Source: Streptomyces chilikensis (GTDB lineage: Bacteria; Actinomycetota; Actinomycetes; Streptomycetales; Streptomycetaceae). Taken from it: a stretch of DNA of 32,051 nt. Under the pieces are notes generated by a model, which ran no database searches, was not told the origin of the DNA, and saw only the letters and a list, made by a program, of their open reading frames with translations. Made by a program: the position numbers and the translations under genes. Shown piece after piece: positions 18,435-25,683 of the stretch (its first letter is position 1; the number at the start of each line of letters is the position of its first letter). Location: contig NZ_LWCC02000005.1 in the NCBI RefSeq assembly GCF_001642695.1, positions 3,371,017 through 3,403,067 of the forward strand. Direction: 5' to 3'.

Positions 18435-18586
18435 CGTGCAGGTGGGCGCGATCCGTGCGGGCACCAATGACTCGTGCGGGCACGCGTGGCCCGTGCGGGC
18501 GTGAGTGACCCGCGCAGGTGCGTGCGGCCTGTCAGGGACGGCATGACCCGCGTGAACCGGCGTGATCCGCTCGGCCGGCGTGGTGC
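18435..18586. repeat. 19-bp degenerate tandem repeat, eight units
   Basis: Units start at 18435, 18454, 18473, 18492, 18511, 18530, 18549 and 18568, exactly 19 bp apart. The best units read CGTGCGGGCACCAATGACT, CGTGCGGGCACGCGTGGCC and CGTGCGGGCGTGAGTGACC; later units drift but mostly keep the ending TGACC or TGATC. The array lies about 95 bases upstream of the fmdB start and is not coding (period not a multiple of three). Confidence 0.85.
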
Positions 18587-18680
18587 GCTCGTGCCGCACC
18601 GTTCCCGTCGGCCGGCGCCGAGGCCGCCCGGGGCCGGCGGGGCCGGGACCGCGCGGGCCGCCGCCCCGCATAATGAGGCC

Positions 18681-18902
18681 ATGCCTCGCTACGAGTACCG
18701 CTGCCGCAGCTGCGGCGACACGTTCGAACTCAGCCGCCCCATGGCGGAGTCCTCCGCCCCGGCCACCTGCCCCGCGGGCCACGGGGACACCGTCAAGCTG
18801 CTCTCCACCGTGGCCGTCGGCGGCCGCGGCGGTGCCTCCGCGGCGCCCGCGCCCTCCGGTGGCGGCGGGGGCGGCTGCTGCGGCGGAGGCTGCTGCGGCT
18901 GA
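18681..18902 (+). CDS. FmdB-type zinc ribbon protein
   Basis: This 73-residue protein starts with an FmdB zinc ribbon: Cys8-x2-Cys11 (CRSC), then Cys30 and, in place of the usual second CxxC, CPAGH, where His34 may be the fourth zinc ligand. The second half is Gly/Ala-rich and ends in CCGGGCCG, a tail shared by Streptomyces FmdB proteins. FmdB-family proteins are small putative regulatory proteins of uncertain role. The ATG at 18681 is preceded by TGAGG only two bases away, so the start is taken from family similarity. The 19-bp array lies in its promoter region. Confidence 0.88.
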   Translation: MPRYEYRCRSCGDTFELSRPMAESSAPATCPAGHGDTVKLLSTVAVGGRGGASAAPAPSGGGGGGCCGGGCCG

Positions 18903-18903
18903 C

Positions 18904-18920
18904 CCCGCGGCGCCCGCGGG
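18904..18920. terminator. Hairpin between fmdB and the coiled-coil gene
   Basis: CCCGCGG and CCGCGGG form a 7-bp stem with a three-base loop in the 35-bp gap between converging stops. It is probably bidirectional. Confidence 0.5.
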
Positions 18921-18937
18921 ACGCGGCGGCGACGCCG

Positions 18938-20281
18938 TCAGCCCTCGGCCCGGGCCTCCCGGATCGCGGCGACCACCCGGCCCACGTCCTCCCGCACCGC
19001 CCGCATCTCCTCCAGGAAACGCCACCAGTCCGGGTGGCGCGCCCCCTCGACCGCGGCGGCGGCCCGCTCCAGCCGGGCCGCCGCCGCGTCCAGCGGACCC
19101 GCGTGCCGAGGATCGGGGCGGTGCCGCCCGGCCATCGCCAGCCGCTGCGCGTCCCGCACCGCGAACCGTGCGCGATCGACCTCGGCGCCCGGGTCCTTCC
19201 GCACCGCCTCCAGCCGCCGCAGCCGGTCCCCGGCCGCCGACACCGCCTCGTCCGCCGAGTTGAGCAGCGCCCGCACGGTCGCCAGCAGCGCCGTCGCGTC
19301 GGCCCACCGCTGTTCCTGCCGCGCCGCCCGCGCCTCGGCCAACCGCTCCCCGGCCCGCGCCACGTTCCGCGCCGCCTGCTCCGGCACCGACTGCAGGTCC
19401 TGCCAGCACGCCAGCGTGAACCCGCGGCGCAGCTCGCTCAGGACCGGCTCGACCTGCTCCGCCCGGTTCCCCAGCGCCTCGGCCCGCGTCCGCAGCGACA
19501 CCAGGCGCCGGTCGATCTCCGCCGCCCGCTCCGGCAGCCGCGCCGCCTCCGCGCGCACCGCCTCCGCCTCCCGCGTGACCCGGTCGGCCCGCTCCAGCGT
19601 GGCCGCCGCGCCGTGCCGCCCGGCGCCCTCGTTGAGCAGCGTCAGATCCGGCCCCAGCGCCGCCAGCCGGGCGGCCAGGTCGTCGGCGCGCAGCCCCGCC
19701 GCGCGGGTGCTGTCGAGCTGCCCGGCGGCCGCCCGCAGCGCCTGCCGGGCCCGCTCCACCGCGGGCGCCAGCCGGGCCAGCCGGGTCTCCGCCTTGTCCA
19801 GCAGGGGCCCCAGCTCCCCGGCGAACCGTTCCAGCTCCCGCCGCACCCGGTCGAGGTCGTCGCGCGCCCGGCTCAGCTCGGCCCGCGCCCGGCCGGCCGT
19901 GGCCGCGTCCAGGTCGTCCCGGTCCAGGTCGTGCGCGTCGATCGTCTCGATGTACCGGTGACTGACCTCGTCGACCCGCCGCCCGAACTCCTCGAACGAG
20001 GCCAGCGCCCGGCGCGCCCCGGGCGAGTCGTCCACGGCCCTTATCGTCTCCACCGTCAGCCGCAGGTCCCGCTGCGCGGTGTCCAGCTCGTAGAACGCCT
20101 GCGCCGCCGCGTCCTTCGCCTCCTGCGCCTGCGCCCGCCGGTCGTCCGTCCGCCCGCCGAACCACCGCCGCGTCCCGCCCCCGGCGAACGCCGCGGCCAG
20201 CACCGGCGCCAGCAACCACGGCAGCGCCGCCAGAGTCACCGCGTCCTTGACCGGCCCGTGCGTCCACGACTTGTCCGACAC
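18938..20281 (-). CDS. Membrane-anchored coiled-coil protein of unknown function
   Basis: This 447-residue protein has a hydrophobic stretch at about residues 16-34 (VTLAALPWLLAPVLAAAF), then a basic patch, and from about residue 45 to the end almost unbroken charged Ala/Arg/Glu/Leu-rich helix, typical of long coiled coils. No catalytic motif is visible. It has the look of a TPM- or phage-shock-linked coiled-coil protein, but I cannot assign a family. I prefer the GTG at 20281 because GGGGAG stands about five bases before it. A GTG two codons earlier (20287) would leave no spacing to the ribosome site. It converges with fmdB and is followed upstream by tRNA-Val on the other strand. Confidence 0.8.
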   Translation of the reverse strand: MSDKSWTHGPVKDAVTLAALPWLLAPVLAAAFAGGGTRRWFGGRTDDRRAQAQEAKDAAAQAFYELDTAQRDLRLTVETIRAVDDSPGARRALASFEEFGRRVDEVSHRYIETIDAHDLDRDDLDAATAGRARAELSRARDDLDRVRRELERFAGELGPLLDKAETRLARLAPAVERARQALRAAAGQLDSTRAAGLRADDLAARLAALGPDLTLLNEGAGRHGAAATLERADRVTREAEAVRAEAARLPERAAEIDRRLVSLRTRAEALGNRAEQVEPVLSELRRGFTLACWQDLQSVPEQAARNVARAGERLAEARAARQEQRWADATALLATVRALLNSADEAVSAAGDRLRRLEAVRKDPGAEVDRARFAVRDAQRLAMAGRHRPDPRHAGPLDAAAARLERAAAAVEGARHPDWWRFLEEMRAVREDVGRVVAAIREARAEG

Positions 20282-20376
20282 ATCCACTCCCCGTCACCGC
20301 CGGGCCGACCCAGCCATTGTCCCACCTGTGTCGACGCACCACACGGCTCGGGCAGTTCGCCCCCCGGACGGACAGT

Positions 20377-20407
20377 TTGCGGGAGGCCCGGAACGGCAGG
20401 GTAGGCT
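20377..20407 (+). promoter_or_regulatory. Candidate promoter of tRNA-Val
   Basis: TTGCGG (20377-20382) and TAGGCT (20402-20407) are separated by 19 bases, slightly long for the housekeeping sigma factor, 17 bases before the mature tRNA 5' end. The call is weak but its position is right. Confidence 0.3.
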
Positions 20408-20424
20408 GTCGGCCGTATTGTCCT

Positions 20425-20499
20425 GCGCGCGTAGCTCAGCGGTAGAGCGCCGCCCTTACAAGGCGGATGTCGGCGGTTCGAAACCGTCCGCGCGCACCA
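20425..20499 (+). tRNA. tRNA-Val (anticodon UAC)
   Basis: A full cloverleaf can be drawn. The acceptor is GCGCGCG with CGCGCGC. The D arm is GCTC/GAGC with loop AGCGGTA. The anticodon stem is CCGCC/GGCGG with loop CTTACAA, giving anticodon TAC (reads GUA). The variable loop is ATGTC, and the T arm is GGCGG/CCGTC with loop TTCGAAA. Discriminator A20496 is followed by an encoded CCA (20497-20499). All stems pair apart from one G-U in the T arm. No truncated copy of its 3' end is visible elsewhere in the window, so there is no sign that it is an integration site here. Confidence 0.97.
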
Positions 20500-20516
20500 G
20501 GGAGAAGACACGCGCG

Positions 20517-20544
20517 GGCCCCCCGGAAGAGCTTCCGGGGGGCC
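20517..20544 (+). terminator. Terminator of tRNA-Val
   Basis: The perfect 13-bp stem GGCCCCCCGGAAG / CTTCCGGGGGGCC has a two-base centre and begins 17 bases after the CCA end. The following 260 bases up to the dehydrogenase remnant hold no gene I can support. Confidence 0.85.
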
Positions 20545-20804
20545 TCGTCGTCGTGCGTCCTCCCGCGCCCCGTGCGCCCGCCTCCCGCGGTCGGGTGGCC
20601 GGGCGGCGGACCCGGACGCCGGGCGGAAGGACCGGTCCGCCGGCCGCAGCAGGGGTGGAGCCGGGGGAGCGGACGATCGCATCCGGACCGCAGGGCGCTC
20701 CCGGGGACCGCCGCGCGCGGTGGTGCGGAAACCGTGCGCGCGGCGACGCCTGGTTGATACGTAGGGGACGACCCGCGGCGGTCGTGGGCGGAAGGGGGTC
20801 GGGC

Positions 20805-21269
20805 GTGGCGGCAGCGGCACCGGACGGCAGGGTCGCACTGGTCGCGGGGGCCACCCGGGGAGCCGGACGGGGGATCGCGGTGGAGCTCGGGGCGGCGGGC
20901 GCGACGGTCTGCGTGACCGGGCGGACCACCCGCGAGGCGCGGTCCGAGTACGGGCGGCCCGAGACGATCGAGGAGACGGCGGAACCGGTGACCGCGGCGG
21001 GCGGGCGGGGGATCGCCGCGCCCACCGACCACCTGGTCGAGGAGCCGCACTTCGCGATCTCGGAGGCGCCCTGTCTCGTGGGGCGGGCCGTGGCCGCGCC
21101 GGCCGCGGACCCGGAGGTGAGCCGCTGGAACGGGCAGTCCCTGTCGAGCGGCGGCCTGGCCCGGAAGTACGGGTTCACCGACCGGGACGGCAGCCGGCCC
21201 GACGCCTGGAGGTACGTCGTGGAGGTCCAGGGCGCCGGGCGGGAGGCCGGTGTCACGGGTTACCGGTGA
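20805..21269 (+). pseudogene. Short-chain dehydrogenase with internal in-frame deletion
   Basis: The 154-residue frame begins like an intact SDR: GRVALVAGATRGAGRG (8-23) is the NAD(P)-binding Rossmann start, and GRTTREARSEYGRPETIEET follows as in a known Streptomyces SDR group. It then jumps from TDHL (near 21034) straight to EPHFAISE, a segment that normally lies near the C-terminus. Roughly 150 residues are missing, including the NAG motif strand, the catalytic Ser and YxxxK. The end (SRWNGQSLSSGGLARKYGF to GVTGYR) is intact. The reading frame survives, so a short protein might be made, but it cannot be a working dehydrogenase. GTG with AAGGGGG upstream remains. Confidence 0.85.
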
Positions 21270-21609
21270 CCGGGCCGGCGCCGGACGGCTCCTTGGCGTG
21301 CTTCAGCCTCGAGCGGGCCTCGACCGACTCGGGGCCCTGGAGCCGGGACCAGAAAGGGTGGGTCGTCACGAACACCGCCAGCTCGTGCTCGCGACGGCGC
21401 AGCTTCTCCACGTAGGCCTGTTCGTCCGGCGTCCAGCCGGGGGAGGCGGGGCGCTCGGCCTTGCGCCAGCCGTTGTCGTCGCTGAAGCCGTCGTGGGGGT
21501 CGACGGACCAGGGGAGACGCTTCAGGAGGGCCGAGAGCTCGGCCCTGACCTGATGCAACTCCGTCTGACCGTCGAGCAGATCGCTCGGAAAGTCGTAGGT
21601 CTTGGCCAC
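21253..21609 (-). CDS. Conserved hypothetical protein, 118 residues
   Basis: This small acidic, soluble protein begins MAKTYDFPSDLLDGQTELHQ, and is Trp-rich in the middle (LPWSVDPHDGF, GWRKAERPASPGWTPDE). A helical segment with many Arg/Glu follows. I recognise the type from Streptomyces genomes but know no function. The start is a GTG at 21609 without a clear ribosome site. Its stop lies inside the last codons of the converging SDR remnant, a 17-bp overlap. It is divergent from the DUF2277 gene. Confidence 0.65.
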   Translation of the reverse strand: MAKTYDFPSDLLDGQTELHQVRAELSALLKRLPWSVDPHDGFSDDNGWRKAERPASPGWTPDEQAYVEKLRRREHELAVFVTTHPFWSRLQGPESVEARSRLKHAKEPSGAGPVTGNP

Positions 21610-21723
21610 GCGGCAATGGTACGCCTGTTCGATTTAGTGGGGCGAGTTCGATCTGGCGATTTCCCTCGAACGGGTGTCCTGGAATGGTGCTCCGGTGGAC
21701 CGCGGGAGGGTCACACTGGACAT

Positions 21724-21966
21724 ATGTGTCGCAGCATCAAGACGCTCCGTCCTCCGGCGCTGCCGGACGAGGCGACGGAGGAAGAGATCAGGGCCGCCGC
21801 GCTGCAGTACGTGCGCAAGGTGTCCGGATTCCGGGCGCCCGCGGCGCACAACCGCGAGGTGTTCGACGCGGCGGTGGAAGCGGTGGCCGGGGCGACGGCG
21901 GAGCTGCTCGCCGGCCTGGAGGTGAGGGGGAGCAGGTCCCCGGCCGCGGCGGCCCGGAGCTCCTAG
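21724..21966 (+). CDS. DUF2277 family protein
   Basis: This 80-residue protein starts with the family signature MCRSIKTLRPPALPDEA and contains the conserved core ALQYVRKVSGFRAPAAHN, then a helix (VFDAAVEAVAGATAELLAGL). The C-terminal tail is Ser/Ala/Arg-rich. DUF2277 is a small protein family of unknown function. The ATG has GGGAGG 13 bases upstream, a rather long spacing. The stop TAG at 21964-21966 overlaps the stop of the converging hydrolase gene, which ends on the complementary TAG at 21963-21965. Confidence 0.9.
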   Translation: MCRSIKTLRPPALPDEATEEEIRAAALQYVRKVSGFRAPAAHNREVFDAAVEAVAGATAELLAGLEVRGSRSPAAAARSS

Positions 21967-23492
21967 GCCGTGAGGCGGGCCAGCACCGAGCCCACCGCGC
22001 GGTGCACGGCTGCGCGCGCCTCGTCGGTCGGGTCGAGCGTCTCGAACCCGTGACGCCCGTCCGGTACGTCGATGACCTCGACGTTCGCCCCGCAGCGCCC
22101 GGCCTCGGCCAGGAACTCCTCGACCGTGGCGGCGATCTCGGCACTCTCGCGCCCCGCCCGCACCAGCACCACCGGCAGTCCACCGGCGTGGGCGAGCTCG
22201 CGGACCGGGTGGAAGCGGGTGTCGGACATCCCCCAGCTCGGCAGCGGCGACAGGATCGGGTAGTTCGCCGCCACGCAGCGCAGCCATGGCGGAGGAGCCG
22301 CCAGCCAGTCGGCGGTGAGCGGGCCCCCGCCCGAGAAGAACCACAGCGCGACCCGGCCCGCGTCCACCCGCGGATCAGCGCGCACCCGTTCCACCGCGTC
22401 GGCCAGGTCCGCGGCGGCCGTCCCGTAGTCGGTCAGGGCGTGCAGGCGGTGGTCCAGCGTCACGCCCACGGCCCCCAGCCCGGCGACGTGGCGCGCGTAT
22501 CCCGTCAGGGTCGGCCAGTCCCGGGGCGTGGGCCGTGCCCCGGCGGGCACCGGGCCGCCGTGCACGAACACGACGGCCGGATGCGGTCCCGGGCCGTCCG
22601 GCAGGTACAGGTCGGTGTTCCCGGTCCGCTCGCGTGGCCGTTCGGGCACGTCGAGGAGGAACGGCCGCAGATGGGCGGGCGTCCGGGCGGCGTCGCCGGC
22701 GGTCAGCCTCCGGCCCCCGCCGGACGCGGCCTCGATCAGGACGTCGGCCAGCGCGGCGGGGCAGGACCGCATCGGCCAGTGCCCGGTCGGCAGTTCGAAG
22801 AAGGTCACCCGGGCGTCGGCCAGGGCGCGGAGAGCGGGATCGCCCATGTCCACCATGATCTGGAGCGTCTCGACGCCCGGCCCGTTGCCGGTGCACAGCA
22901 CCCCGGTCGCGGGTACGGAGGCCACGGCGCCGGTGAGCCGCAGCGGCTGGAGCAGCGTGCCCAGCGGCTGCGGCACCGCGAGGGCGGTGAGCTCGTCGAG
23001 CGCCGCCTCCGAGAGTCCCGCCGTGCTCCCCCAGCGGGACCACTCGTCCCGGGCCGGGGGCGGCAGTTCGCCGGCCGCGACCCGCTCCGCGCTCCCGGCG
23101 GCGCGCTCCGACAACTCCTCGCGCAGGCGCTGGTCGGGCACGGCGGCCACGGCGGGCACGCCGTCCCGCGGCATCCCGGCGTCCAGGTGGACGATCCGGC
23201 CGACCGACCCCGCCCGCCGGTCGGCCGCGCCGAGCACCGGGTGGATGCCGTAGTCGTGGCCGACGAGCACGATCTCCCGGCCGGACTCCGCCGTCACCGA
23301 GTCGATCACCGCGAGCACGTCCGCGACATGGGTCTCCAGGTCGACGGCCTCGGCGGGATCCCCCGGGGGCCTGCCGAGCCCGGTGAGCGCCACGGTGTGC
23401 ACCTCGGCGCCTTCCGCGGTCAGCCGCGCCGCCGTGTCCCGCCACACGTGCGGGCCGGTGAACGCCCCGGCCACCAGAACGAATACGGTCAT
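21963..23492 (-). CDS. Two-domain alpha/beta hydrolase
   Basis: This 509-residue protein consists of two alpha/beta hydrolase domains in one chain. Domain 1 (about 1-255) resembles EstC-like hydrolases, but the nucleophile elbow is GHDYG (78-82), so Asp80 replaces the usual Ser. That is the arrangement of epoxide hydrolases and haloacid/haloalkane dehalogenases. His238 (TGHWP) is the likely base. Domain 2 (about 290-509) resembles dienelactone-hydrolase-like enzymes, with an HGG oxyanion motif (311-313), Ser387 in FSGGG (386-390) and His481 (GRHGF). GAGGAGGG precedes the ATG. It is divergent from a MerR-family regulator 93 bases away, which probably controls it. The substrate is unknown; detoxification is a guess. 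Confidence 0.85.
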   Translation of the reverse strand: MTVFVLVAGAFTGPHVWRDTAARLTAEGAEVHTVALTGLGRPPGDPAEAVDLETHVADVLAVIDSVTAESGREIVLVGHDYGIHPVLGAADRRAGSVGRIVHLDAGMPRDGVPAVAAVPDQRLREELSERAAGSAERVAAGELPPPARDEWSRWGSTAGLSEAALDELTALAVPQPLGTLLQPLRLTGAVASVPATGVLCTGNGPGVETLQIMVDMGDPALRALADARVTFFELPTGHWPMRSCPAALADVLIEAASGGGRRLTAGDAARTPAHLRPFLLDVPERPRERTGNTDLYLPDGPGPHPAVVFVHGGPVPAGARPTPRDWPTLTGYARHVAGLGAVGVTLDHRLHALTDYGTAAADLADAVERVRADPRVDAGRVALWFFSGGGPLTADWLAAPPPWLRCVAANYPILSPLPSWGMSDTRFHPVRELAHAGGLPVVLVRAGRESAEIAATVEEFLAEAGRCGANVEVIDVPDGRHGFETLDPTDEARAAVHRAVGSVLARLTA

Positions 23493-23561
23493 GGTCCCTC
23501 CTCGTCGCACGGTTCCCGGCGCCCCGGACCGATCTCCCGGCAGCGCCCGCCGGTACCGTAG

Positions 23562-23583
23562 GAACTCCCCCTGAGGGAGGTTC
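23562..23583. promoter_or_regulatory. MerR-type dyad operator between hydrolase and regulator
   Basis: GAACTCCC (23562-23569) and GGGAGGTTC (23575-23583) form an imperfect inverted repeat, just before the regulator's GTG. MerR regulators bind such dyads in promoter spacers and autoregulate. Here the right arm also contains the ribosome site GAGGGAGG. Confidence 0.5.
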
Positions 23584-23585
23584 AA

Positions 23586-24566
23586 GTGCTCTCGTCGCAC
23601 GACGGTCTCTGGACCATCGGTGAACTGGCCGAACGCGCGGGCGTCAGCGTCAAGACCGTCCGCTTCTACTCGGACCGCGGACTGCTGCCGGAGGCGTCCC
23701 GCAGCAGCGGCGGACACCGCCGGTACGCCCCGGACGCCGCGGAGCGGCTGAGCCTGATCCGCTCCCTGCGCGGGCTCGACCTGCCGCTCGCCGAAGTGCG
23801 CCGCGTCCTCGACGAACAGGACGCCGGAGGCGCGGGCGACGTGCTGGAGGACGCCGTCGCCGGCCGGCTGCGCGCCATCGGATCCGAACTCGCGGCCCTG
23901 CGCTGGCGCGAGGCCGCGCTCCGGCTGGTGCGGGAGTGTCCGCCGGCCGAACGCCCCGCCAGGCTCCGGCTGGTGGGGGCGATCACCACCCCGCCGAGCA
24001 CCGCCTCACTGGCCCGCTTCTGGCGTTCGTGGCTGCCGCCCCGGATGCCCGCCCGGTCCGTCGCCGCCTTCCTGGAAAGGGCGGTGCCGCATCCGCCCGA
24101 CGACCCGCGGCCGGGCCAGGTGCTCGCGTTCGCCCGGCTGCACGCCTTCGTGACCCGACCGTGCGGCGGGAGCGGCCCGTGCCAGCCCGGAGTCCACGGC
24201 GCCGCGGGGCCACGCGGGTCCTCCGTGCTGTACGCGGGCCTCGACCTGGCCTACGGCCTGGCGGGCGGGGAACTGCGCAGGGGTGCGGAGCCCCGTCCCG
24301 GTGAGGCGCTGGACGGGTTCGTGGACGCGTACGCGGGCGCGTACGGCGCCCGCGACACGCCGGCCTTCCGCCGTCTGCTGGCCGGCCGGCTCGCGGCCGA
24401 TCCGCGCGTCGACGGGTACTGGGAACTGACGGCCGAGGTGATCACCGCTCCCGGCAGCCGTCCCGAGCCGACCCCGGGGTCCGCGCACGACTGGCTCCTG
24501 GTGGCGCTCGACGCGGACCTGGGACGGCGCCCGGGGAAGGCCGGGGCCGCGTCCCGTCGTCCCTGA
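23586..24566 (+). CDS. MerR-family transcriptional regulator
   Basis: This 326-residue regulator has a classical MerR winged helix at residues 9-77 (WTIGELAERAGVSVKTVRFY, with RSSGGHRRY in the wing). A dimerisation helix follows at about 78-115. The large C-terminal region (about 120-326) is not a metal-binding loop: its few cysteines (CPPAER near 117, CGGSGPCQPG near 197-203) do not form a known metal site. A small-molecule effector is therefore more likely. The GTG start has GAGGGAGG at a good distance. It is divergent from the two-domain hydrolase, the standard layout for a regulator and its target. It may also respond to the hydrolase substrate. Confidence 0.92.
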   Translation: MLSSHDGLWTIGELAERAGVSVKTVRFYSDRGLLPEASRSSGGHRRYAPDAAERLSLIRSLRGLDLPLAEVRRVLDEQDAGGAGDVLEDAVAGRLRAIGSELAALRWREAALRLVRECPPAERPARLRLVGAITTPPSTASLARFWRSWLPPRMPARSVAAFLERAVPHPPDDPRPGQVLAFARLHAFVTRPCGGSGPCQPGVHGAAGPRGSSVLYAGLDLAYGLAGGELRRGAEPRPGEALDGFVDAYAGAYGARDTPAFRRLLAGRLAADPRVDGYWELTAEVITAPGSRPEPTPGSAHDWLLVALDADLGRRPGKAGAASRRP

Positions 24567-25024
24567 CGGGGCGTCCGGAAGGGCGGGCAGCCCGGTGGGG
24601 CCGGCCGACAGGACCCGGCAGGCCGGCGGGCGCGGACCGGCGGGACGGAGGCCGCCGCCCGGGCGCGGCCGCCGCCTGCGCCGGGGGCGGTCCCCGCGCT
24701 GCCGGAAGCCGTCGAGGCGTCGCTGCCGGCACCGTTGACGGCCCGCCCTCGGGTGTGGGGCCGCGGGGAGGCGGCCCGGTGTTCCGGTGCTGTTCCGGCC
24801 GGCCCTTCGTGTTCGCCGGTGTCCTCCCGCGGTTGCTCACAGCCCCCCGCCGCGCCGGGGCCGGAACGCGTGCGCTGGGCCGAAAGGGGGAGGATCTTCG
24901 TGTACTGCGGCAACCGGATCCACCGGACGAGTAGAACGGTCGGGACAAGGGGCGCGGAAACGTATCGCTCCGGGCTTCTCCGCCCGGGATGCGCACGCGT
25001 CACGGACCGTCAACGGAGGGGATC
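24567..25024. other. Intergenic region before the secreted His-rich protein
   Basis: No gene is supported in these 458 bases. A hairpin GGGCCGC/GCGGCCC (24758-24777) may end transcription from the regulator. The last 130 bases are less GC-rich and presumably hold the promoter of the gene at 25025; no confident -35/-10 pair is visible. Confidence 0.45.
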
Positions 25025-25432
25025 ATGGGTATCCGCCACATCACCGCCACCACAGTCGCCGCCTTCGCGCTCGTCGCGAGCATGGCCGCGGGCGCCGCGT
25101 CCGCGTCCGCGGCCCCGGCCGCCTCGGAGGCCTCGGCTTCCGTCTCGGCCTCGCAGGGCGTCGGCGCGGACCGGCACTGCCACAAGCACCGTGACCACGG
25201 CCGTCACCACTGGCGCGGTGAGCGCTGTCGCGACCGGCACGACCGCTGCGACCGCTGGGACCGTCGTGACCGTGACCGTGACCACGGCCGTCACCACGGG
25301 CGGCACCACCGCTGCGACCGCTGGGACCGCGACCGCGACCACCGCTGGGACGACCGCCGCGACCGCGACCACCGCTGGGACCGCGACCGTGACCACCGCT
25401 GGGACGACCGCCGCGACCACGGTCGCCGCTGA
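25025..25432 (+). CDS. Secreted His/Arg/Asp-rich repeat protein
   Basis: This 135-residue protein has a clear signal peptide (hydrophobic core TVAAFALVASMAAG, cleavage likely after ASASA near residue 29). The mature part from about residue 49 is built almost wholly from His, Arg, Asp and Trp with five Cys. Repeats such as DHRWDDRRDR, DHRWDRDR and CDRWDR recur, and the DNA is correspondingly repetitive (25310-25430). The composition suggests metal or polyanion binding outside the cell, but I know no family for it. GGAGGGG lies upstream of the ATG. A strong terminator follows, so it is a single-gene unit. It could also be low-complexity drift in a poorly constrained secreted protein. Confidence 0.75.
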   Translation: MGIRHITATTVAAFALVASMAAGAASASAAPAASEASASVSASQGVGADRHCHKHRDHGRHHWRGERCRDRHDRCDRWDRRDRDRDHGRHHGRHHRCDRWDRDRDHRWDDRRDRDHRWDRDRDHRWDDRRDHGRR

Positions 25433-25454
25433 CCGCGGCCGCTGACCCCCTGGA

Positions 25455-25492
25455 CCCCCGCCCCCGCCGGCTCCCGCCGGCGGGGGCGGGGG
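25455..25492 (+). terminator. Terminator after the secreted repeat protein
   Basis: A perfect 16-bp stem (25455-25470 with 25477-25492) has a CTCCCG loop and is followed by CGTTCGGG. It starts 22 bases past the stop. Nothing further is seen up to the DedA gene end at 25684. Confidence 0.88.
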
Positions 25493-25683
25493 CGTTCGGG
25501 CGGCGCACCACGCGCCGGAGGCGCCGGCGGCCGCGCCGTCCGGTTCCGTCGCCGGCGAGGCGGCGGAGCGGAGGTGAGCGGTGCCGCCGGCCGCGAGGGC
25601 GGAGCCGGGCGGTCCGCCGGTCCGGGGACGAGGGCGCACGGGGCTCCGGTCGTCACGGCCGGGGCCCGCTGCGGGGTCCGGCG

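Noticed and set aside
18120-20342. Long minus-strand frame spanning the repeat region and the complement of other genes
   Set aside because: It overlaps fmdB and the coiled-coil protein in another frame and owes its length to GC bias; the 19-bp repeat makes its product falsely repetitive.
20425-20499. tRNA-Val as an integration site for a mobile element
   Set aside because: No integrase is present, and no copy of the tRNA 3' end is seen elsewhere in the window. The SDR remnant nearby is explained by an internal deletion.
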